From an uncultured Bacilli bacterium (GTDB lineage: Bacteria > Bacillota_I > Bacilli_A > RF39 > UBA660): DNA of 64,000 nucleotides. The stretch is taken from positions 407,176 through 471,175 of the forward strand of contig CAKOXO010000001.1 in NCBI GenBank assembly GCA_934130165.1, in the 5' to 3' direction. A program made the translations under genes and the position numbers. The notes under the pieces were generated by a model, which did not search any database, was not told the origin of the DNA, and saw nothing but the letters and a program-made list of their open reading frames with translations. This document shows positions 1 through 6,764 of the stretch, one piece after another. Numbering within the stretch: position 1 is the stretch's first letter; every line of letters starts with the position of its first letter.

Positions 1-2
1 TT

Positions 3-80
3 CATCCAGTAAAAAAAGTAGAAATGAATTTTTTAGCAAAACCCGAAAGTAGTGGATATTGGACATTGTTTACATTGTAA
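3..80 (+). CDS. C-terminal fragment of an unidentified protein
   Basis: An open frame entering from the left edge ends with TAA at 78-80 and encodes 25 residues ending in SSGYWTLFTL. It is followed at once by a good terminator hairpin, which supports it as a genuine gene end. Too little is present to name the protein. Confidence 0.55.
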   Translation, partial: HPVKKVEMNFLAKPESSGYWTLFTL

Positions 81-125
81 AAATGTGTCAAAAGCAATAA
101 TTGTTTGCAATTGATACATTTTTTT
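81..125 (+). terminator. Intrinsic terminator of the left-edge gene
   Basis: An 11-bp stem (81-91 with 111-121, one G-U pair) starts directly after the stop codon at 80. The loop can form a second small stem (GCAA/TTGC), and a run of T follows. Confidence 0.7.
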
Positions 126-175
126 GATATTATGATATTATATTGTGAGAATATAATAAAGGGAGTAGATATAAG

Positions 176-1177
176 ATGGATTTAAGTTGGTTTATAACAA
201 TACCAGGAATGTTAATAACAGGTGGTGTATTATTATTAATTATTGCGTTAATAATATTTATCTTAACATCTGGTAAAAAGAATAAGAAAGAAGAAACGCC
301 AAAACCTCAAGAGGGTAATTTAAGTAATACAGAGATTCCTCAAATGCCTAATCAGACAGCAGAAGGGGGATTAGCTCCAACTGCTGATATGGTTTCATCT
401 AGTCCTGAACAGCCAAGTATTTCAGTGGCTGATAATTCAGGTATGGAGATGCCTACTACAGTAGATCCTAGTAGTATGAATCAAGCACTAGATGTTGCAC
501 CTAATATAACTGATACAACAAATTTAAATCAAGAACCTCAAATGGCCGCACCAACAGTACAGCCTGAAGGAACTTCAATGATGGATACTCCGACAATACA
601 ACCTGAAGTAGCCCCAGTAATGGATACTCCAACAGTACAACCTGAGGTAGCTCCAGTAATGGATACTCCAGCAGTACAACCTGAAGTAGCTCCAGTAATG
701 GATACTCCAACGGTACAACCAGAAGTAGCTCCAGTAATGGATACTCCAACAGTACAACCAGAGGTAGCTCCAGTAATGGATACTCCAACAGTACAGCCAG
801 AGGTAGCTCCAGTAATGGATACCCCAGCAGTACAACCAGAGGTAGCTCCAGTAATGGATACTCCAACAGTACAACCAGAGGTAGCTCCAGTAATGGATAC
901 TCCAACAGTACAACCAGAGGTAGCTCCAGTAGTTGATACTCCAGCAGTACAACCAGAAGTTTCTATATATGGTGGTGCTAATCCAGCTGTAAATGTAAAT
1001 GTTAATAATGAAAGTCATCAAATATATGGAGGGGCAGATCCGTTAGAAAATACTCAAATGATTTCCACTAACGATATTCAAACTGCAGCAGCACAACCCG
1101 AGGCGGCTCCAGTAGCACAACCAGAAGTTGTTATGCCACAAGTTATACCTGCGGTTGATAATCAACAAAATATTTAA
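176..1177 (+). CDS. Membrane-anchored protein with PTVQPEVAPVMDT tandem repeats
   Basis: 333 residues. A single hydrophobic segment lies at about residues 8-31, followed by a lysine-rich stop-transfer stretch and a low-complexity Pro/Thr/Gln/Glu region. Residues 126-262 are ten copies of a 13-residue unit (PTVQPEVAPVMDT with T/A and V/I variants) plus a partial eleventh. The tail carries two IYGGA motifs (about 263 and 283) separated by an Asn/Val-rich stretch. The start is the ATG preceded by GGGAG. The protein could lie inside or outside the cell; the repeat resembles a spacer or stalk. I do not recognise a family and infer no enzymatic function. It appears monocistronic, with a terminator on each side. 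Confidence 0.85.
   Translation: MDLSWFITIPGMLITGGVLLLIIALIIFILTSGKKNKKEETPKPQEGNLSNTEIPQMPNQTAEGGLAPTADMVSSSPEQPSISVADNSGMEMPTTVDPSSMNQALDVAPNITDTTNLNQEPQMAAPTVQPEGTSMMDTPTIQPEVAPVMDTPTVQPEVAPVMDTPAVQPEVAPVMDTPTVQPEVAPVMDTPTVQPEVAPVMDTPTVQPEVAPVMDTPAVQPEVAPVMDTPTVQPEVAPVMDTPTVQPEVAPVVDTPAVQPEVSIYGGANPAVNVNVNNESHQIYGGADPLENTQMISTNDIQTAAAQPEAAPVAQPEVVMPQVIPAVDNQQNI
551..961 (+). repeat. 39-bp in-frame tandem repeat (10 units plus a partial)
   Basis: Ten consecutive 39-bp units run from 551 to 940, followed by a 21-bp partial copy (941-961), all in frame with the 176-1177 gene. The central units differ by only a few substitutions (for example ACAGTA/GCAGTA and GAAGTA/GAGGTA), while the first unit is the most diverged. 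This pattern fits slippage or unequal recombination, so copy number probably differs between strains. Confidence 0.95.
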
Positions 1178-1181
1178 ATGT

Positions 1182-1209
1182 AAAAGGGAAAGTTATTTTT
1201 CCTTTTTTT
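1182..1209 (+). terminator. Intrinsic terminator after the repeat protein
   Basis: AAAAGGGAAA pairs with TTTTTCCTTTT around a short loop and runs into a T tract, 5 bases past the stop codon. Confidence 0.6.
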
Positions 1210-1259
1210 ATGTTAAAAACTTAATAACGGAGTATACTATAAGTTAGGAGGAAGTAATT

Positions 1260-2171
1260 ATGAATAATAAAGTTGTAGTAATTGGTTGTGGTAACGTTGG
1301 AATGAGTTATGCTTATGCATTACTTAATCAAAGAACTAATGTAGGAGAATTAGTCTTAATTGATCTAGATAAAGAAAGAGTAGAAGGTGAAGTGATGGAT
1401 TTAAATCATTGTTTAGCCTTTGCTCCTAGTCAAATTAATATAAAAGCAGGAAGTTATAAAGACTGCAAAGATGCAAAATTAGTAGTTATAGCAGCAGGAG
1501 CAAATCAAAATCCTGGTGAAACTAGAATGGATTTAATAAATAAGAATAGTGCTATTTTTAAAAATATAGTTACGAGTGTTACAGAAAGTGGATTCGATGG
1601 TATTTTTTTAGTAGCAACAAATCCCCTAGATGTAATGACCTATTTAACTTGGAAGTATTCAAAATTCCCATCAAATAAAGTATTAGGAAGTGGAACAAGC
1701 CTAGACACTTCAAGACTAAGATATCTAATTGGAAGTAAGATAGGTGTTAGTCCTAAAAATATTCATGCATACGTAGTAGGAGAACATGGTGACTCTGAAT
1801 TTGTACCATGGAGTAATGCTAATGTTGGATTACAAAATATTAAAAATTTCTTAAATGAAGAAGAATTAGAAGAAATATGTGATGAGGTAAAGAATGCTGC
1901 ATATGAAATAATAAATAAAAAAGGTGCTACTTACTATGGTATAGGAATGTGTCTAGTTAGAATTACAAATGCAATTCTAGGCGATGAAAATGCAATAATT
2001 ACAGTTTCAAGTTATGATGAAGATAATGATATATATATAGGAATTCCATCTATTTTAAATAAGGATGGTGTTAAATCAAGAATTTATATAAATTTAACTG
2101 ATGATGAGAAAAATAAATTACAATCATCTGTAGATATCATAAAAAATGCAATAGAAAATATTGATATTTAG
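1260..2171 (+). CDS. ldh: L-lactate dehydrogenase
   Basis: 303 residues, close to the usual length of about 310. It reduces pyruvate to L-lactate with NADH in the cytoplasm and regenerates NAD+ in fermentation. Visible features: the Rossmann glycine motif IGCGNVG at residues 8-14, the substrate-loop sequence ANQNPGETR with Gln83 (the residue that marks lactate rather than malate dehydrogenases) and Arg89, and the catalytic His176 in GEHGDSEFVPWS. The start is the ATG 6 nt after AGGAGGAAG. It lies between terminators of unrelated genes, so it is probably transcribed alone. A malate dehydrogenase is less likely because of Gln83. Confidence 0.93.
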   Translation: MNNKVVVIGCGNVGMSYAYALLNQRTNVGELVLIDLDKERVEGEVMDLNHCLAFAPSQINIKAGSYKDCKDAKLVVIAAGANQNPGETRMDLINKNSAIFKNIVTSVTESGFDGIFLVATNPLDVMTYLTWKYSKFPSNKVLGSGTSLDTSRLRYLIGSKIGVSPKNIHAYVVGEHGDSEFVPWSNANVGLQNIKNFLNEEELEEICDEVKNAAYEIINKKGATYYGIGMCLVRITNAILGDENAIITVSSYDEDNDIYIGIPSILNKDGVKSRIYINLTDDEKNKLQSSVDIIKNAIENIDI

Positions 2172-2242
2172 ACACATCTTTTTGTTATTTTCTACTACTA
2201 TAATACATATATATTAATCATAGAAAGGAATGAATAATATAT

Positions 2243-2503
2243 ATGGAAATACTCAAAGTAAGTAGTAAATCTAATCCAAATAGTGTTGCAGGAGCTCTTG
2301 CAAATGTTTTTAGAGAAAAAGGAAAGGTAGAAATACAAGCAGTTGGTGCTGGCGCCCTTAATCAAGCAATAAAGGCAATAGCGATTGCACGAGGGTTTGT
2401 AGCACCATCTGGAAAAAATTTAGTATGTATTCCTGCGTTTTCTGATATTGCAATAGATGGAGAGGAAAGAACAGCCATTAAATTAATTATAGAAGCCAAG
2501 TAG
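2243..2503 (+). CDS. spoVS: Stage V sporulation protein S (SpoVS)
   Basis: 86 residues, the canonical SpoVS length. The whole protein matches the family pattern: ILKVSSKSNPNSVAGALANV at the N-terminus, VGAGALNQAIKAIAIARG in the centre, and a C-terminal ERTAIKLIIEAK. SpoVS is a small Alba-like protein needed for normal spore development in Bacillus, but it also occurs in some non-sporulating lineages, so alone it does not prove sporulation. AGAAAGGAATG precedes the ATG. A terminator stem overlaps the last codons. Together with the CotE-like gene at 9596 it makes spore formation plausible. Confidence 0.93.
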   Translation: MEILKVSSKSNPNSVAGALANVFREKGKVEIQAVGAGALNQAIKAIAIARGFVAPSGKNLVCIPAFSDIAIDGEERTAIKLIIEAK

Positions 2504-2513
2504 GCTTTTTTTA
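2493..2513 (+). terminator. Terminator overlapping the spoVS stop codon
   Basis: AAGCC (2493-2497) pairs with GGCTT (2503-2507), then T7. The stop codon TAG lies in and next to the loop. Confidence 0.65.
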
Positions 2514-2613
2514 TTGAATAATTATAAAAAAATATTTATTACTTTAAAATAGAAGATAAATATGTAGTGGAAAGATATATAGTAAAATAAATGTTTTATA
2601 TTTAAAAATAGGG

Positions 2614-2642
2614 TTGATAAATAATAAAAAATTGCATATAAT
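2614..2642 (+). promoter_or_regulatory. Housekeeping promoter of the T-box/serS operon
   Basis: TTGATA (2614-2619) and TATAAT (2637-2642) are separated by 17 bp, just upstream of the T-box leader. The rest of 2514-2613 is AT-rich with nothing recognisable. Confidence 0.75.
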
Positions 2643-2659
2643 ATAATCAAATCAGTAAT

Positions 2660-2834
2660 TAGAGACAATAATAAGAAAAATTAATTCAAGAGAGGTTATG
2701 TTTGGTGAAAATAACTATTAATACTTATTTATCTACTCTATAGATGGATTAATATCCCGGGAGTCCGTTATCAAATTAAGTTAATAAAAGGATGGTACCG
2801 TGCTTATGCACTCCTTTAGTACTATTCTTTTTTT
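2660..2834 (+). promoter_or_regulatory. T-box riboswitch, probably serine-tRNA responsive
   Basis: The antiterminator is textbook: AAAGGA (2787-2792) pairs with TCCTTT (2812-2817), GTGC (2800-2803) pairs with GCAC (2808-2811), and the 7-nt bulge TGGTACC (2793-2799) is left to bind the tRNA 3' end. The competing terminator pairs ATGGTAC (2792-2798) with GTACTAT (2819-2825), followed by TTCTTTTTTT. Stem I shows a distal hairpin GTTAT/ATAAC with the conserved TTGGTGAAA loop (2695-2715) and a base stem TAGAG (2660-2664)/CTCTA (2736-2740). A UCU serine codon followed by A (2732-2735) sits where the specifier is expected. Together with serS downstream this suggests tRNA-Ser control; the specifier assignment is inference. 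Confidence 0.88.
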
Positions 2835-2852
2835 GTTTTTGGAGGTGATATA

Positions 2853-3764
2853 TTGATAGATACACATTATGATTTATTAACAATTCTATATTGTTGTTAT
2901 TTAAAAAATGATTACTCATATATAGAAAAAATAAAAGAGGATTTAAAAGATGTTAAGGGTTTAATTGCCAATTTATATTTTATGAGTCCTGAAGAAATGA
3001 AGGAAGAATTAGAAATAGATCATATAGACGTTTACGAAATGTTTAAAATAAGTACCAATTTATTTAAGGAACACTTTAAAGATAAAAAAGTAATTTTTAG
3101 TATAGAAGGCTGCGATTATATTAAAGATACAACGGAATTAGAAAATCTGTATAAATTAGGTCTTAGAAATATATTACTTGTGTGGAATCATGAGAATAAA
3201 TATGGCTCTGGTAATGATACTAATAAAGGTCTAACCAAATTAGGAGAAGAATTTATTAAAAAAGCAGTAGAACTAGGTATTTGTATTGACCTTTCTCACA
3301 TGAATAAAACTACTTTTAATGATACTATTATATTATTAAGAAAGTTAAGTAAAAACTATAATGTAGGTGTAATAGCAAGTCATTCTAATTGCTATACGCT
3401 ATGTAATAATTCTAGGAACCTAGATGATTGTCAGTTAAGACAAATTAAAGAATTAAATGGTATGGTGGGATTAGTCTCGTATGGACCATTTATAAATGAA
3501 AAAGAAGAAAATTTAGAACAAAATTACCTAAATCATATAAAACATGCAGAAAAAATTCTTGGAATTGATAATATTATGATTGCTACAGATAATATGGATT
3601 TTGCAATAGATATGTTTGGTGTAGAAGAAGATGAATCTCTCTTAAAACATAAAACCATAGTAAATAAATTGACAAAATTATTAAGTAGCACATATAACAG
3701 TCAAGAAATAGAAAAAATAATGTTTAAAAATGCAGAAAAAATATTAATAGATAAGGAGAAGTAA
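2853..3764 (+). CDS. M19-like (renal dipeptidase family) metallopeptidase
   Basis: 303 residues. The start is a TTG 5 nt after a perfect GGAGGTG (2841-2847). The expected metal-site residues are present: His5 and Asp7 in IDTHYD, Glu85 in SIEGCD, His149 in LSHMNKTT, His177 in ASHSN followed by an Arg/Asn-Leu-Asp-Asp stretch, and Asp246 in IATDNMD. The family is zinc-dependent dipeptidases with a TIM-barrel fold. There is no signal peptide, so it probably acts in the cytoplasm. It is the first gene after the T-box and ends 1 nt before serS, so it should be induced on serine (tRNA) starvation; release of amino acids from dipeptides would fit. The substrate cannot be read from sequence. Confidence 0.82.
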   Translation: MIDTHYDLLTILYCCYLKNDYSYIEKIKEDLKDVKGLIANLYFMSPEEMKEELEIDHIDVYEMFKISTNLFKEHFKDKKVIFSIEGCDYIKDTTELENLYKLGLRNILLVWNHENKYGSGNDTNKGLTKLGEEFIKKAVELGICIDLSHMNKTTFNDTIILLRKLSKNYNVGVIASHSNCYTLCNNSRNLDDCQLRQIKELNGMVGLVSYGPFINEKEENLEQNYLNHIKHAEKILGIDNIMIATDNMDFAIDMFGVEEDESLLKHKTIVNKLTKLLSSTYNSQEIEKIMFKNAEKILIDKEK

Positions 3765-3765
3765 A

Positions 3766-5052
3766 ATGTTAGATATAAAATTTGTAAGAGAAAATAAGGA
3801 AATAGTAAAGGAAAATATAAAGAAAAAATTTCAAGATGAAAAATTACCATTAGTAGATGAGGTAATAGAATTAGATGAAAAAGTTAGAAGTTTAAAATTA
3901 GAAGGCGATGAGCTTCGTAAAAATAGAAATACAATTAGTAGTGAGATTGGTTCTTTAATGAGAGAAAAAAAGATAGATGAGGCCAATCTAAAAAAACAAG
4001 AGGTTACAGACATTAATAAAAAGTTAGAATCAATTGAAAAAGATGAAGCAGAGCTTGGAAAAGAACTAAAATCTAAAATGATGGTTATTCCAAATATAAT
4101 AGATCCTTCTGTTCCTGTAGGAAAAGATGATAGTTTTAACGTAGAAATAGAAAAGTTTGGAGATCCAGTCGTACCTAATTATGAGGTTCCATATCATGCC
4201 GATATAGTTGAAAAATTTAATGGATTAGATAAAGAAGCTGCTGGAAGAACTAGTGGTAATGGTTTTTATTATTTAATGGGAGATATTGCAAGACTTCATT
4301 CAGCAATGTTATCTTATGCAAGAGATTTTATGATTGATAAAGGGTTTACTTATTGTGTTCCACCATTTATGATAAGAAGTGATGTAGTTGATGGTGTTAT
4401 GAGTTTCTCTGAAATGGAAGATATGATGTATAAAATAGAAGGTGAAGATTTGTATCTTATAGGAACGTCAGAACATTCAATGATAGGAAAATTTAAAAAT
4501 CAAATAGTTGATGAAAAAGAACTTCCTATAACGCTAACTTCATATTCTCCATGTTTTAGAAAAGAAGTTGGTGCTCACGGTATAGAAGAAAGAGGACTAT
4601 ATAGAGTACATCAGTTTGAAAAACAAGAAATGGTAGTATTATGTAAAAGTGAAGAAGCAATGGATTGGTATAATAAAATGTGGAGTTATACTGTTGAATT
4701 CTTTAGAAGCTTAGATGTTCCTGTTAGAACTCTTGAATGTTGTAGTGGTGATTTAGCAGATCTTAAAGTAAAATCTTGTGATGTAGAAGCTTGGAGTCCT
4801 AGACAACAAAAATATTTTGAAGTTGGTTCTTGTTCAACCTTAGGAGATGCACAAGCTCGTAGATTATCAATTAGGGCTAAAGGTGAAAAAGGCAATTACT
4901 TAGTGTCTACTCTTAATAATACAGTTTTAGCAACACCTAGAGGATTAATCGGAGTTATTGAAAATAATTATCAAGAAGATGGAAGTATTAAAGTACCTAA
5001 AGCATTACAACCATATATGGGTGGAGTAGAAAGATTAGTTCCAAAGAAATAA
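3766..5052 (+). CDS. serS: Seryl-tRNA synthetase (divergent form)
   Basis: 428 residues; charges tRNA-Ser in the cytoplasm. The N-terminal 110 residues are the charged coiled-coil arm that contacts the tRNA long variable arm. The class II core includes GTSEHSMIG, motif 2 CFRKEVGAHGIEERG, VHQFEKQE and motif 3 around TPRGLIGVIENNYQ. The C-terminal core departs from the common bacterial form: NNT stands where bacteria usually have NGSG, and SCDVEAWSPRQQKYFEVGSC and ARRLSIRAK look closer to archaeal/eukaryotic-type sequences. AAGGAGAAG precedes the ATG. It sits under T-box control and overlaps murI by one base. Confidence 0.93.
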   Translation: MLDIKFVRENKEIVKENIKKKFQDEKLPLVDEVIELDEKVRSLKLEGDELRKNRNTISSEIGSLMREKKIDEANLKKQEVTDINKKLESIEKDEAELGKELKSKMMVIPNIIDPSVPVGKDDSFNVEIEKFGDPVVPNYEVPYHADIVEKFNGLDKEAAGRTSGNGFYYLMGDIARLHSAMLSYARDFMIDKGFTYCVPPFMIRSDVVDGVMSFSEMEDMMYKIEGEDLYLIGTSEHSMIGKFKNQIVDEKELPITLTSYSPCFRKEVGAHGIEERGLYRVHQFEKQEMVVLCKSEEAMDWYNKMWSYTVEFFRSLDVPVRTLECCSGDLADLKVKSCDVEAWSPRQQKYFEVGSCSTLGDAQARRLSIRAKGEKGNYLVSTLNNTVLATPRGLIGVIENNYQEDGSIKVPKALQPYMGGVERLVPKK

Positions 5053-5792
5053 TGAATACTAAAATAGGTGTATTTGATTCAGGAATAGGTGGAATCACAG
5101 TTTTAAAGGAATGTATAAAAAAATGCCCTAATTTTTCTTATATTTATTATAGTGATTCTAAAAATAATCCATATGGTGAAAAAAGTGAATCTGAATTAAT
5201 TTCAATTGTAGATAATATTGTCACGAAATTAATTGATAGAGGCTGTAAAATAATAATAATTGCTTGTAATACAGCAAGTGGAGTTTGTGTTAACTATTTA
5301 AGAGATAAGTATAAAGATATTATTTTTATAGCAATAGAACCAGCAATTAAAGTTAGCTATGATAAAAATGTCAAAGGTGCCACATTAGTAATGGCCACCA
5401 AAGCAACATTAAATAGTGCTAAATTTTCTAATTTATATAGTAGGTTTAAAGATAGTAAAAAATATTGTTTATTAGAATGTAATGGTCTAGCTCATTTAAT
5501 AGAAGAAAATGACCCAGAAAAAATTCAAGCTTATTTAGAAGACATTTTAAGTAAGTATAAAGGTAAGGTTGATTCTGTAGTTTTAGGATGTACCCATTAT
5601 CCATTAATAAAGAAAGAGATAACAAGTGTATTGGGTAATATAAAATTTTATGATGGTAGTGAAGGATTAAGCAATAGATTAAAAGATGTAATTGAAGAAA
5701 ATAAATTTAATAAAGAAACTTTTAATATAGAATTTATTGATTCTAACAATGATTTAGAAAAAAGAAAAAGATTTTTTGAACTACTTAATTAA
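5052..5792 (+). CDS. murI: Glutamate racemase
   Basis: 246 residues, slightly short for a family of about 260. It converts L- to D-glutamate for peptidoglycan stem peptides. Visible: GVFDSGIGGITVLKE at the N-terminus, NNPYG at about residue 39, and the two catalytic cysteines Cys72 (ACNTASG) and Cys180 (LGCTHYPLI). The start ATG overlaps the serS stop codon by one base, implying translational coupling; the operon ends in a strong terminator. Being last in a serine T-box operon links D-Glu supply to tRNA-Ser charging, which may be incidental. Confidence 0.92.
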   Translation: MNTKIGVFDSGIGGITVLKECIKKCPNFSYIYYSDSKNNPYGEKSESELISIVDNIVTKLIDRGCKIIIIACNTASGVCVNYLRDKYKDIIFIAIEPAIKVSYDKNVKGATLVMATKATLNSAKFSNLYSRFKDSKKYCLLECNGLAHLIEENDPEKIQAYLEDILSKYKGKVDSVVLGCTHYPLIKKEITSVLGNIKFYDGSEGLSNRLKDVIEENKFNKETFNIEFIDSNNDLEKRKRFFELLN

Positions 5793-5816
5793 AAAGACAA
5801 GCTATGCTTGTTTTTT
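5792..5816 (+). terminator. Terminator after murI
   Basis: A 10-12 bp stem built on ACAAGC/GCTTGT with flanking A/T pairs and a TAT loop, followed by T6. Confidence 0.8.
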
Positions 5817-5850
5817 CTTTTGAAAATAAATAATGATTTGTAAAAATTAA

Positions 5851-5956
5851 ATGACAGAAATTGGAAATATAGTGTATAATTTATAGATTTATTATTAATA
5901 ATATAAGTATGTAGTAACACAGTAAATTTGACATTGTATATAATTTTTGCTAAAAT
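5851..5956 (+). promoter_or_regulatory. Two promoter-like pairs ahead of the ankyrin-like gene
   Basis: The proximal pair is TTGACA (5928-5933), 17 bp, TAAAAT (5951-5956) and lies 35 bp before the gene. A weaker distal pair is ATGACA (5851-5856), 18 bp, TATAAT (5875-5880). Confidence 0.6.
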
Positions 5957-5990
5957 ATATAACTGTCGCATGAAATAAGAGGTGTTAAAG

Positions 5991-6686
5991 ATGTATTATA
6001 ATGAAGAAAAAGCTGTTAAAGCGTGCGAAGAAGAACCATCCCTGATTTTTAAATTAATTAGAGAAGGACAAACTAAAACGATTGATAAAATCCTATCAAA
6101 TAAGAAATTTGATATTAATACTACAGATTCAGCCGGTAATGATATTATTACTAGATTACTAAAGGCAAAAGAATATGAATTAGTTTTAAAGTATATGAAG
6201 AGAAAAGATTGGGATATTAACCATCAAAATATAGATGGTAATACATTTGCTCATTATTTAGTTTCAATTAATTATGTGCATGTAATTGATATAATTAAAA
6301 CTCTAAGAAGAAATCAAAATTTCCGTCCTAATATAAAAAATAAGAAAAATGAAACAATTTTAGATAAATCTATAAATGAAAACTATATTTATACAACTCT
6401 AAAGGTATTGGAAGATGATAGATTTAATATGATAGATGTTGTATCTTTCAAAAAGATATATGAAACATATATTAAGAGTAATGAATATGGAAAATATTCT
6501 AAAGTAAACAATTTGCAAATGATAATAAAGAGTCTAGATAAAAAGGATGAATTATTACCAACTATGCAACAATTAATAGAAAAAGTTAAAAGTAATATGT
6601 CATTAATAAAAAAAGAAATAATGTTAAATAAATCTAAATATTTAGAATATATAATTAATGACGTACTAGTTGAAGGGACTGTTTAG
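5991..6686 (+). CDS. Ankyrin-repeat-like protein
   Basis: 231 residues from the ATG at 5991, chosen because AGAGGTG (5978-5984) is spaced 6 nt from it; an in-frame GTG at 5982 lies within that Shine-Dalgarno sequence. The first 150 residues show helix-loop-helix units with the ankyrin-like spacing INTTDSAGNDIITRLL, INHQNIDGNTFAHYL and PNIKNKKNETILDKSI, each about 36 residues apart. The C-terminal 80 residues are Lys-rich and helical. No signal peptide or membrane segment is seen, so it is probably a cytoplasmic protein-binding scaffold. It is single-gene, with its own promoter and a terminator overlapping its stop. The partner is unknown. Confidence 0.75.
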   Translation: MYYNEEKAVKACEEEPSLIFKLIREGQTKTIDKILSNKKFDINTTDSAGNDIITRLLKAKEYELVLKYMKRKDWDINHQNIDGNTFAHYLVSINYVHVIDIIKTLRRNQNFRPNIKNKKNETILDKSINENYIYTTLKVLEDDRFNMIDVVSFKKIYETYIKSNEYGKYSKVNNLQMIIKSLDKKDELLPTMQQLIEKVKSNMSLIKKEIMLNKSKYLEYIINDVLVEGTV

Positions 6687-6697
6687 TCTCTTTTTTT
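6673..6697 (+). terminator. Terminator overlapping the stop of the ankyrin-like gene
   Basis: AAGGGACT (6673-6680) pairs with AGTCTCTT around GTTT, then T7; the stop codon is inside the hairpin. Confidence 0.7.
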
Positions 6698-6764
6698 AAT
6701 ATTTTTATTTTTCCACATAGATTTCACATAAATTAATTATATTAACTATATAAGAGGTGATATT

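Noticed and set aside
551..961. Regular 39-bp repeats considered as a CRISPR array
   Set aside because: Units are directly contiguous without unique spacers and are in frame with a coding sequence; no cas genes are nearby.
501..1021. Long minus-strand open frames across the 39-bp repeats
   Set aside because: They are shadows of the tandem repeat, with highly repetitive Leu/Tyr/Trp-rich products, no Shine-Dalgarno sequence and a strong plus-strand gene on the same bases.
5982..5990. GTG at 5982 as start of the ankyrin-like gene; similar upstream GTG/TTG codons at 9581, 10247, 13249, 24724, 27985, 29728, 32094, 33538, 35015, 45495 and 48559
   Set aside because: Most of these codons lie within the Shine-Dalgarno sequence or overlap the preceding gene, while an ATG follows at proper spacing in each case.
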